NCBI RefSeq assembly: GCF_025725665.1
Contig: NZ_CP107009.1
Location: 248,001-312,000 of the forward strand
DNA: 64,000 nt
Direction: 5' to 3'
DNA from: Halomonas sp. LR3S48
GTDB lineage: Bacteria > Pseudomonadota > Gammaproteobacteria > Pseudomonadales > Halomonadaceae
The position numbers and the translations under genes are program-made. The notes under the pieces were generated by a model. The model was not told the origin of the DNA, made no database searches, and was given only the letters and a program-made list of their open reading frames with translations. Below are positions 54,901 through 62,866 of the stretch, piece after piece (the stretch's first letter is position 1; every line of letters begins with the position of its first letter).

Positions 54901-55576
54901 GTGCCAGTGGTTGGCAACGCTTGGCAATCAACACAGGGTTGGCTTCCAACTGCTGGATATGCGCCCACGGCCAAGGATGATCGGAGAAGGCCAAATGCAA
55001 GTTGGCTGACTCACCGTTGAGTTTGAGGGGTAGGTGCAGGTGCATCAAGGCGGGACCGGTGAAGTCGCGAACTGCTGGGACCTCTTCTTGCTGCCGGTAC
55101 GCAGCAATGTCGCTATCGATAAAGCGAGTCCCTTCATTTGGCTCGCTTGACACCACCAGCTCACGGATAAGCCGACCATTGAGGAATACGTAGATGAAAC
55201 CGCCACGGCATGGCCCAGCAGCCAGCTCGCTATGATCGATGTACAGCATCGGTACGGTCGAGACCACCAGGTTATGCTGGAAATCCCGACGCTTGGGAAT
55301 CAGGCCGCATTGCGAAACCTCTTCCGCCTCCAGCAGCGGCACTTCGATGTCACCGACCTTCTGCACGAGGCGGTAGCTTGCCAGGTCATCCTCGAAGAAC
55401 TCTTGACGTGTTTCGACGATCGGCCCATAACGACCCTCCGAGGCGTCGCCCTCTTCCAGGCGCTCAACTGCCGTGTCGCCCTGGTAGAGCCAATATTCGT
55501 TCTGATCGTTGTCGACGTGGCGACCGGTAATTTCCAAGTAGATCGCTTTGGGGCTGCACGCGTGGTTCTGTGACAT
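51974..55576 (-). CDS. T6SS effector, VasX / BTH_I2691-like with MIX motif
   Basis: The product has 1200 residues from the ATG at 55576, chosen for its AAGGA site and the 19-bp gap after the DUF4123 gene. The N-terminal ~250 residues hold Arg124-x-Gly126-h-h-Tyr129 (CRGGFIYVFLNGRLIREL), fitting a MIX motif (hRxGhhYhh) of T6SS effectors. Several hydrophobic stretches in the last third (GLFGMGAGLLTATLAAADAY, ARWMAGSSGAIAIGSYVGSG, VPIMLASLGVALVCHYMA) suggest a pore-forming colicin-like action at the target membrane. The family pairs with DUF4123 loaders. Length is near VasX (1085). Membrane depolarisation is inferred, not seen. Confidence 0.8.
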   Translation of the reverse strand: MSQNHACSPKAIYLEITGRHVDNDQNEYWLYQGDTAVERLEEGDASEGRYGPIVETRQEFFEDDLASYRLVQKVGDIEVPLLEAEEVSQCGLIPKRRDFQHNLVVSTVPMLYIDHSELAAGPCRGGFIYVFLNGRLIRELVVSSEPNEGTRFIDSDIAAYRQQEEVPAVRDFTGPALMHLHLPLKLNGESANLHLAFSDHPWPWAHIQQLEANPVLIAKRCQPLALNESAVAAMLQGNMRNMYEHGMKTGRDEAAGKAALDWLPPMRSRDTLYEQAWGSARDYLEDVSGEGWNTLVKQLHAEREFFESDDPQATAPEIDIQTQQRNFSPALRNCLVQQWNNARRADEDRVDDALLAMPPAPENTEDCLAALREQQLCTVFLRDPKHVIECLAEDIQACIELLWGLAEGVKYHPLGASAEMVQANCFIPYGVDGSENPLYLDTWYDQRLERSRESLFTRLIKEEERRLARQRLDERLTELVKWFDETSPGAFSHALRDALLFEDINLLEAYYPLARCIETLLNGLHCLDPKATPDEAGSLQAPAQCRQALESLFAAGQQQAGHVCAPLLFDEENCSSNDWGSHYARDLDVLRDASRHILEQQDKVVTPTGEVLMALQQRLDEEAVELGSAMGRARMALNGTDAIAISIVLSLLNTVPRMKLGESMTFALASDIADLKGALMGGLPIEVTEVNGSVHWLLPNEFKPLTDEMAEGGRALQVASARNVLGAEVASSHTATNRTQVTGRVTGETAFRWTQTGYIGLWSGLVVLEFWNLAASAKAVNDERSMLNFANAGSAVLDASLLTAQGLKLANVRWGWAVRANKVLDISLASDVEWRRAMGDAARLRGLFGMGAGLLTATLAAADAYQLHQQQQYTSARWMAGSSGAIAIGSYVGSGYGQAVTNIARGNLLRNQFLSRLLGLVGTPKPVPIMLASLGVALVCHYMATVSRDDRFSLWVKYGPFGHQREELSGRLAELASSSETTGHQAEIRDYLAALHDATPERAYLLLLQGLYQVRFERVAPRGLERLAPEFRECDIAIKMICPALRHGEFRLPINQVEMDYSAPVPDGRHYYQYAPLDHRRWLVATNKQDPDDAAVRYLGIRFPREWQRLGVPTTPFGDVPADWLTASYGRFRHEPDFQREYHQGGHLVRVSLGDLEGSGNAEYWDPIERHYRRVEDSVSFKSQPEMLTWVWNVKQGALA

Positions 55577-55595
55577 TCCCGTATCCTTTGTCATG

Positions 55596-56417
55596 TCATC
55601 GCCGTGAGGTGAAGGCGTCTTGCGAGTACGCGCCTAACTCCCCGATGAATTGGTCGATCGCCTCACTCCGCACCAGCATGCGTTGTACATCTGCCATGGC
55701 TTGTTTGCGCGGTAGGCTGTCTTGCCAAGTGGCATGCCAGTAGCGTTTAAGCGCCTGCCAGAGTGTCGTGATCGTTTCTTCTCTTTGCAGCAGGTCGAAA
55801 CGATGGATGGTGTCTCCCAGGACAGGCATCAATCGGGAGAACTGTCTCAAATCTTGCAGTTGCTGCTGGGCAACGACGTCCAGTCGTAACGCCTTGCCGG
55901 CCACGAGGGTGCCACTGTGGGGCTCATAATAATGCTCGTGAATGATGCTGCCTTCGCTATGGCAAAGCGGCCAGGACCAGCAAGCACTTTCACCCACCAG
56001 CGCCAGACGGTCGGCAGGGTCGAGCAATCCTTCGCCGAGCAGGAGATGAAGCGCGGCGGATTCGTGAAAACGCAGCAGCCCCTTTCCTCCACCTGACGTT
56101 TCGATCGTCAGGCTCGCCGCCAATCTCTCGTGCAAGTTTTCGAGAGTCTCCCGCGTGTCGATAATCACCGATGCGGCGCAGCCTACCCATTCAGATCGGC
56201 ACTGCTGCCAACAGCTGTCGTCTTCCGTTATGTCCAACAGCACGGGTCCGCTATCTCGTATCTCGTGATATGGTGTGCCTTCGTAGAGCAAGAGAAAATC
56301 CGGCTGAGTCATCGTTTCATAGACGCGACGCAGCACCTCACCTTCAGGGAGGTTCGCCGTATCGACCAACCAGTAACGTCGATCGGTCCGTTCCGGCAAA
56401 CTCTGTGCATAGCGCAT
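55596..56417 (-). CDS. DUF4123 T6SS effector chaperone/adaptor
   Basis: A 273-residue cytoplasmic protein; RYWLVDTANLPEGEVLRRVY and FLLLYEGTPYHEIRDSGPVLLDI fit DUF4123 (Tap/TEC) adaptors that load effectors on VgrG. It starts at an ATG that shares one base with the vgrG stop (TGATG) and ends 19 bp before the effector, the standard vgrG-adaptor-effector order. Confidence 0.88.
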   Translation of the reverse strand: MRYAQSLPERTDRRYWLVDTANLPEGEVLRRVYETMTQPDFLLLYEGTPYHEIRDSGPVLLDITEDDSCWQQCRSEWVGCAASVIIDTRETLENLHERLAASLTIETSGGGKGLLRFHESAALHLLLGEGLLDPADRLALVGESACWSWPLCHSEGSIIHEHYYEPHSGTLVAGKALRLDVVAQQQLQDLRQFSRLMPVLGDTIHRFDLLQREETITTLWQALKRYWHATWQDSLPRKQAMADVQRMLVRSEAIDQFIGELGAYSQDAFTSRR

Positions 56418-58534
56418 CAGCCACTCCTACCGCGACAGGGGCAGTTTGCCAGCGGGCAACTGCCATCGCGTTGTTTCTGACAGAGTTGAACAATAGATGC
56501 CTCTTTGGCTGAAGCCTCGAGCAGCGCTTCGTGCGTCACGGGCTCTATCGCCTCATGCATCTCCGGCACTGCCCGGCCCGGCAGCAGCGGCGCTTCCACC
56601 GCCTGGCCGGAACCGGAGCCGGGGCTGCCGCCGGCGTTGACTTTCACCGTGGGCCCGACCAGGGTCACGCCGCCGCCGTCGAGCTTGAGGAAGCTGCCGC
56701 CGGCGTTCAGCGTCATTTCGCTGCCGGCTTCGAGCACCACCTTGTGGCCGGCCTTGATGTGCAGTTCGCGGCCGCATTCGCTGAGCCAGGCCTGACCGGC
56801 CTTGACGTGCAGCGTGCCTTGAACCGTGAGGTGCTGGTTGCCGTCGGTCTGCTCATGGCGGTTGCTGCGCACGGTGTGGTGATCGTCGCCGTCGATCTCG
56901 CCGATGCGGTCGTGATGCACGGTGAGGAAGCTGTCGTTGCCGATCTCTTCAGTGCGGTCGTTGTTGGTGAGCAGTTCCAGGTCCTTCTGGGCGTGCAACC
57001 AGATCTGCTCTTCGCCGGCCTGGTCTTCGAAGCGAAGTTCGTTGAACCCTTCGCCCTGGTGGCTCTGGGTGCGGATGACGGTGCGGGTCTTGTGCGCCGG
57101 CAGCGCGTAGGGTGGCGTGTTGACGGCGTGGTAGGTGCGCCCGGTGATCAGCGGCTGATCGGGGTCGCCCTCCAGGTAGCTGACGACCACCTCATGGCCG
57201 ATCCGCGGAATGGCGATACTGCCGTAACCACCGCCGGCCCAGCCTTGGGACACCCGCACCCAGGCACTGGCGGTTTCGTTGGGCTCGGCGTAGCGGTCCC
57301 AGGGGAACTGCACCTTGACCCGGCCGTGCTCGTCGCAATAGATCTCCTCGCCTTCGGGGCCGACGACGAAGGCGATCTGCGGGCCGTCGACCCGGGGCTT
57401 GGCGTTGGGCTTGGGGCGCCAGGCGCGGTCGGCGGGGGTCAGCACCAGGGTGTTGTCGAACTTGGTCATCTGCCCTAGCCCTGCCGCATCACCTTGAGTG
57501 AAGCCGTCTTCCTCAAGGGCCTGGGGCTGGCTGCCGTGGTGCGTAACCTCCACCACCTGCCAGTCGCGGTTGAGCTCACTGAGGTCATGGTCGGTGAGGG
57601 TGAAGCGGCTGCCCGGGGCAAGCTCGGGCAGGTCGCTTTCGGCGCGGCAGGTCAGGGCGTCGTTGCGCAGGTGCTCGAGACGGATACGGGTGAAGGCCTC
57701 GCCGGAGGCGTCGGCCTTGTAGCGGCCGGGGTAGTCGTAGTGCTCGTAGTCGTCTCTCTGGCCATGGGCCTCGAGCTCATCTCCCACATGCTCATGCAGC
57801 TGGGCATAGGCCGGGTTCTTGAACGAGTAGTCCTTGAGCGTGACCGAGGCCGGGGCGACCCGGGCGAGCTGTTCGAGCTTGCGCACATGGCGCTGGGGCG
57901 GGGTGCCGCCGGCCCGGCCGTGGTAGCTGCGCTCGCCCAGGTGGGCCAGCGCCTGGGGCGCGTCGGCGAACACCAGGCGGTGGGCGGCGCTGGGGGTGTC
58001 GCCGTCGGTCTCGAAGAACTCGTGGAAGTAGAACAGGCCTTCTTCGGCGGCCAGGCGCTGGAGGAAGGCGAGGTCCGTTTCGCGGTACTGCGTCAGGTAC
58101 TCCCTTTCCTGCGGTTCCCGAGTGGCGGCGAAGGCCACGTCGGTGAGGCTGCGCTCGTCGCACAGGGTGTTGATGACCGTGAGCGGCGAGACCTGCTGGA
58201 AGATGCGCGAGTTCTGGCGCAGGCCGAGGCGCCACAGCGCCGGGTGGGCGACCAGCGAGTACATGGTGCGGCGGTGGCCGCGGTCGCCGCGGCCGAACTC
58301 GCTGACGATGGCGTTGACCCGGCGCAGCACCTCGCCGTCCTGCCAGATCGTCAGGGTCACCGGGCGATCGAGCAGCGCGCTGGCGGAGAGGCTGCCATCG
58401 CGGCTGGCGAAGCGCACCGTAAGGGTGAAGGGCGCCGAGAGCGCTTCTTCCAGGGAGAAGTCGACCACCGCCAGGTCGGCCGAGTCAGCCCCGGCAAGTT
58501 CGAGGGTGAATTGGAGTCCGGTTTCAGCGGCCAT
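56417..58534 (-). CDS. vgrG: T6SS spike protein VgrG
   Basis: The product has 705 residues from the ATG at 58534, which has AGGAGGG upstream (the frame is open further). It has a gp27-like base (FTLELAGADSADLAVVDFSLEEALSAPF; EYLTQYRETDLAFLQRLAAEEGLFYFHEF) and the gp5-like OB domain (VVGPEGEEIYCDEHGRVKVQFPWDRY, WAGGGYGSIAIPRIGHEVVVSYLEGDPDQP). A beta-helix with WLHAQKDLELLTNNDRTE follows, then a Cys-rich end (GSCPLANCPC). It lacks a toxic extension and delivers the downstream effector. Confidence 0.95.
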   Translation of the reverse strand: MAAETGLQFTLELAGADSADLAVVDFSLEEALSAPFTLTVRFASRDGSLSASALLDRPVTLTIWQDGEVLRRVNAIVSEFGRGDRGHRRTMYSLVAHPALWRLGLRQNSRIFQQVSPLTVINTLCDERSLTDVAFAATREPQEREYLTQYRETDLAFLQRLAAEEGLFYFHEFFETDGDTPSAAHRLVFADAPQALAHLGERSYHGRAGGTPPQRHVRKLEQLARVAPASVTLKDYSFKNPAYAQLHEHVGDELEAHGQRDDYEHYDYPGRYKADASGEAFTRIRLEHLRNDALTCRAESDLPELAPGSRFTLTDHDLSELNRDWQVVEVTHHGSQPQALEEDGFTQGDAAGLGQMTKFDNTLVLTPADRAWRPKPNAKPRVDGPQIAFVVGPEGEEIYCDEHGRVKVQFPWDRYAEPNETASAWVRVSQGWAGGGYGSIAIPRIGHEVVVSYLEGDPDQPLITGRTYHAVNTPPYALPAHKTRTVIRTQSHQGEGFNELRFEDQAGEEQIWLHAQKDLELLTNNDRTEEIGNDSFLTVHHDRIGEIDGDDHHTVRSNRHEQTDGNQHLTVQGTLHVKAGQAWLSECGRELHIKAGHKVVLEAGSEMTLNAGGSFLKLDGGGVTLVGPTVKVNAGGSPGSGSGQAVEAPLLPGRAVPEMHEAIEPVTHEALLEASAKEASIVQLCQKQRDGSCPLANCPCRGRSG

Positions 58535-58683
58535 GCTTCCCTCCTGGAAGACGAATATGCGGTGAGCCACCGCCACGGCGAAAGGTGCCGCGAGGGTAGG
58601 TTACGTGCCGTATCCGACAAGACAAGAGCGAAACGGCACGAAAGGGCAATGGCTGACAGCAATTGTCAGCGATGTCTTACACG

Positions 58684-58722
58684 CCGCGACGCCAGCGCTC
58701 GAAGGGAACGCTGGCGTCGCGG
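58684..58722. terminator. Long hairpin between hcp and vgrG
   Basis: A perfect 14-bp GC-rich stem (58684-58697 / 58709-58722) with an 11-nt loop lies just after hcp on the minus strand. There is no T-run, so it may reduce read-through or protect the abundant hcp message. A second, 7-bp hairpin is at 58652-58670. Confidence 0.6.
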
Positions 58723-58777
58723 TGCGAACCGTCGCCCCCGCCCGGCGAGCCGAGTAGCGGGAGCGAGGACGAAGCGA

Positions 58778-59296
58778 TCAGGCTTCGGACGGGGCGCGCC
58801 AGTCGTCGGAACCGGAGGTGCCGGCGACGGTGTGTTCCCAGTCGATCTTGCGGTAGGCCAGGGAGACGTCCATCAGCTGAGTGAACTCGGCCTTGGTGGC
58901 GTCCTGGGCATGGGGCATGCGCAGGTTGATGTCGACGATGGTGGCGTCGGTCAGGGTGGTGGTGAAGAAGTGCTCCTGCTTGCCCTCGACGGAGGTGCGG
59001 TACCACTTCAGCTCGACGTTGGGCAGCATTTCACCGGACGCCAGGGCGTTGTACATCAGCGGCACGGCCTTGTTCAGGGCCACGGTGAAGACGAACGGCT
59101 TGTGGGCGCGCTGGCCGGAAGGCTGGCCGGACTGCGGGTCGGTCGGCACGGTCACGACGTGCTTGAACTCCTGAACCAGCATCTCGTCTTCGTGGCCTTC
59201 CACGTAGATGTTGCCGACGGAATCCGGAGTGAAGGCACCCGCGGTGATGTTGCCCTGGGTCTGGCCTTCGATGCTGATATAGCAGGGAGTTGGCAT
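58778..59296 (-). CDS. hcp: T6SS tube protein Hcp
   Basis: A 172-residue Hcp: starts MPTPCYISIEGQTQGNITAGAF, then EFKHVVTVPTDPQSGQPSGQRAHKPFVF and a C-terminal DVSLAYRKIDWEH. It forms hexameric rings of the inner T6SS tube. The core tss genes are not in the window, so this is an orphan hcp-vgrG cargo island using a T6SS elsewhere. Its promoter region contains three palindromes described separately. Confidence 0.95.
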   Translation of the reverse strand: MPTPCYISIEGQTQGNITAGAFTPDSVGNIYVEGHEDEMLVQEFKHVVTVPTDPQSGQPSGQRAHKPFVFTVALNKAVPLMYNALASGEMLPNVELKWYRTSVEGKQEHFFTTTLTDATIVDINLRMPHAQDATKAEFTQLMDVSLAYRKIDWEHTVAGTSGSDDWRAPSEA

Positions 59297-59430
59297 GGTC
59301 TGCTCCTTGACGATGTGAATGAATGTCCCGATGGACAGTCCAGTAAGAGCAGGAAACGTGCCTGGAGCTAAAAGTCATAATAAATTCAAATGCTTGTGTT
59401 TTTCTTGGCCTCAAGAGTTAATTAGAATTA

Positions 59431-59484
59431 GGCAAGGTATTGCCCAGGGCGGGCAAGATCTTGCCCGCTGGGCAAGATCTTGCC
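59431..59484. promoter_or_regulatory. Array of three related palindromes between hcp and dksA
   Basis: GGCAAGGTATTGCCC (59431-59445), GGGCAAGATCTTGCCC inside a perfect 20-bp palindrome (59449-59468), and GGGCAAGATCTTGCC (59470-59484) have centres about 20 and 19 bp apart (two helical turns). Each also satisfies GG-N10-GC of a sigma-54 promoter on at least one strand, with TTGC at the -12 side. They lie 135-190 bp upstream of hcp and about 148-200 bp upstream of the dksA paralogue. The remainder of 59297-59631 (335 bp) holds only the Zur-like site and AT-rich sequence. Confidence 0.75.
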
Positions 59485-59577
59485 TGATTGTAAGGGGGCT
59501 TGGAGCTCGGCCAGCTTGGGCATGCTCTTGACGGAAGCGATGCCTCGGCTTTGAAAGAGTTGCTTCGAGGCTTGAGT

Positions 59578-59590
59578 GTTATGTTATAAC
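59578..59590 (+). promoter_or_regulatory. Near-consensus Zur box upstream of dksA2-cobW
   Basis: GTTATGTTATAAC matches the 13-bp Zur operator core GTTATAnTATAAC with one mismatch and lies 41 bp before the ATG. Zur is the Zn-dependent repressor that shuts these genes when zinc is plentiful. The two downstream products are classical low-zinc paralogues, which supports the call. Confidence 0.78.
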
Positions 59591-59631
59591 GTATGCTTTT
59601 CAGGAGCCCGTTTTTAGGAGAGAAAGCGCCC

Positions 59632-60059
59632 ATGCAGGCCGACCCCGAGGCGCAGCGTCTGCTGGCCATGCCCGAAGAGACATACATGAACGACGAGCAG
59701 TTGGCCTTCTTCCAGGCTCGCCTGCTGGCGGAGCAAGCCGAAGTGGAGGCGCACCTCGCAGAAGTGCGCCAGGCCATTGCCGACAACGAGCACAGTGGCG
59801 ACGAGCTTGATCGTGCCGCGGTAGAAGAGGAGCTGCGGCTGTTGTTGCGCCAGGCCGATCGCGAGACGCGCCTGCTGCGCAAGATTCGCCAGGCGCTGCG
59901 GCGCATCGAAGAGGGCGACTACGGCTACTGCGCCGAAACCGGCCAGCCCATCGGGTTGGCACGCCTGATGTTGCGGCCGACGGCCGAGCTGTGCCTGGAG
60001 GCCAAGGAGCGCCAGGAGAAGCGCGAACACCACTACAGCAAGCTACGAGGAGACCAGTG

Positions 60060-60060
<1 letters not shown>
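59632..60060 (+). CDS. DksA2-like zinc-independent DksA paralogue
   Basis: The product has 142 residues from the ATG at 59632 (AGGAG eleven bases upstream; an earlier in-frame ATG at 59593 overlaps the region next to the Zur box). A coiled coil (about 25-95) is followed by the DksA core [37 protein letters not shown]. The canonical four-Cys zinc knuckle is reduced to C-x-x-T and C-x-x-A, the pattern of P. aeruginosa DksA2, which works without zinc. It modulates RNA polymerase with ppGpp. It is coupled to cobW by TGATG. Confidence 0.86.
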
Positions 60061-61286
<1,226 letters not shown>

Positions 61287-61471
61287 GCGAGGGAGACTCG
61301 TTGCCGTTATTCCAGTTGATTAATAAACGAAAGCTTGATGGAAGCAGCCGGTATATCGGTAAAAAAACTCGCTATTCCGGCTGTAAACCGCTCCGTTAGC
61401 GGCCATACTGGATTCAGGTCCGCTTTAGAATCGGGCCACAGGGAATTACAAGGGAACCAGAGGTCTTCGTC

Positions 61472-62773
61472 ATGCACACCTACAACCGACATTACCTCGG
61501 TGTGGCCATCTTTCTTTTATTCTGCATTCAGCTGTTGTCGATCGGTACGGCGCAGGCCAACCCCCGTTATGCGGCCATCGTCATCGATGTCGAGAGCGGC
61601 GACGTGTTGCACGCTGCCAATGCGGACGCCACCCGATATCCTGCTTCACTGACCAAGATGATGACCCTCTACATGCTGTTCGAGGCACTCGAGAACGGCA
61701 GCATGCACATGAGTCAGTCATTGCCGGTATCGTCCCATGCCGCTTCCATGCCTGCTTCCAAGCTGTGGCTTTCGGCGGGCAGCAGCATCACGGTGGAAGA
61801 GGCCATCAAGGCCCTGGTGGTGCGCTCCGCCAACGACGTTGCCGTGGTGGTGGCCGAGGCGCTGGGCAGCACGGAGTCCGGCTTCGCGCGCATGATGACC
61901 CAGCGCGCCAGTGAACTGGGCATGCCCAATACCGTGTTCCGCAACGCATCGGGACTGCCGGACAACGCCCAGGTTACCACGGCGCGAGACATGGCCACCC
62001 TGTCAATTCGCTTGATGCAGGATTACCCGCAGTACTACCACTACTTTTCGACGCAGAGCTTCACCTATCGCGGTACCACCCATACCAGCCACAACCGACT
62101 GGTGCGCAACTATCCCGGTGCCGATGGCCTCAAGACCGGCTTCATCCGGGCCTCGGGTTTCAACGTGGCGACCTCGGCGATCCGCGACAACCGCCGTATC
62201 GTCTCGGTGGTAATGGGCGGCTTCACTGCCGCTTCGCGCGATACCCACATGAGCGACCTGCTCGACCGCGGCTTTGCTCGGCTTTCCATGCTGCAGCGTG
62301 GCGACTGGATCGCCCGGGCCGACGTGTTGGGCGACCGCATGGAGCTGCCGGAGAGCCCGCCGGCCTCGTCGCAACAGCTGGCGTCAGCGCCGCAGGCTAC
62401 CTCCATGCCTGAGGTATCCGACACAGAGCGCCGCCTCTCCTTCCAGTCCGAGATGGACATCGAGATGGGTTCCGCCGACGACCCGATTCGCGCCTTGATT
62501 GCCCAGGCCGATGCGCCACGCGCTTCCAGCGGCAACTGGGCAGTACAGGTTGGTGCCTTCAACGACGCCGATCAGGCGCGACACTTGGCGACGCGCGCCG
62601 CAGATCAGTTGGCCAGCCTGTTGAACGACGTGCGCGTGTCGGTGGCGGAATCGGGCGGCGAACGGCGTGTCTTCCGCGCCCGCCTGGTCGACCTGCAGGA
62701 GAACGACGCCCACTCCGCCTGCAATAGCCTGCGTGCCCAGGGCATGGATTGCATGGTCGTTGCCCATTACTGA
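61472..62773 (+). CDS. D-alanyl-D-alanine carboxypeptidase/endopeptidase with SPOR domain
   Basis: A 433-residue S11 peptidase. Signal YLGVAIFLLFCIQLLSIGTAQAN leads to the penicillin-binding core: SxxK in YPASLTKMM, SxN in VRSANDVAV, and KTG in GLKTGFIRA. A linker of about 80 residues precedes a C-terminal SPOR domain (NWAVQVGAFNDADQARHLATRA) that binds denuded septal glycan. It trims or cleaves peptidoglycan in the periplasm. It is separated from cobW by 185 bp, so not clearly in the Zur unit. Confidence 0.92.
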   Translation: MHTYNRHYLGVAIFLLFCIQLLSIGTAQANPRYAAIVIDVESGDVLHAANADATRYPASLTKMMTLYMLFEALENGSMHMSQSLPVSSHAASMPASKLWLSAGSSITVEEAIKALVVRSANDVAVVVAEALGSTESGFARMMTQRASELGMPNTVFRNASGLPDNAQVTTARDMATLSIRLMQDYPQYYHYFSTQSFTYRGTTHTSHNRLVRNYPGADGLKTGFIRASGFNVATSAIRDNRRIVSVVMGGFTAASRDTHMSDLLDRGFARLSMLQRGDWIARADVLGDRMELPESPPASSQQLASAPQATSMPEVSDTERRLSFQSEMDIEMGSADDPIRALIAQADAPRASSGNWAVQVGAFNDADQARHLATRAADQLASLLNDVRVSVAESGGERRVFRARLVDLQENDAHSACNSLRAQGMDCMVVAHY

Positions 62774-62808
62774 GCTATTTTTGGTCAGCTTGTTTTGACA
62801 GCTGCAAG

Positions 62809-62843
62809 AACGACGCCCCGCATATGCGGGGCGTCGTTCGTTT
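62809..62843 (+). terminator. Terminator between the carboxypeptidase and the convergent ABC gene
   Basis: A 13-bp perfect stem (AACGACGCCCCGC / GCGGGGCGTCGTT, ATAT loop) follows the carboxypeptidase, with CGTTT after it. It can serve both converging genes, although T-runs are short on each side. Confidence 0.85.
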
Positions 62844-62866
62844 GGGCTTGCCTACGTGGCGGCGTT

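Noticed and set aside
57494..59371. 625-codon plus-strand frame across vgrG and hcp
   Set aside because: Antisense to two certain T6SS genes; no domain recognised.
61287..61471. Second Zur box before the carboxypeptidase
   Set aside because: AT-rich words (GTTATT, TTAATAAAC) are present but do not form the inverted core.
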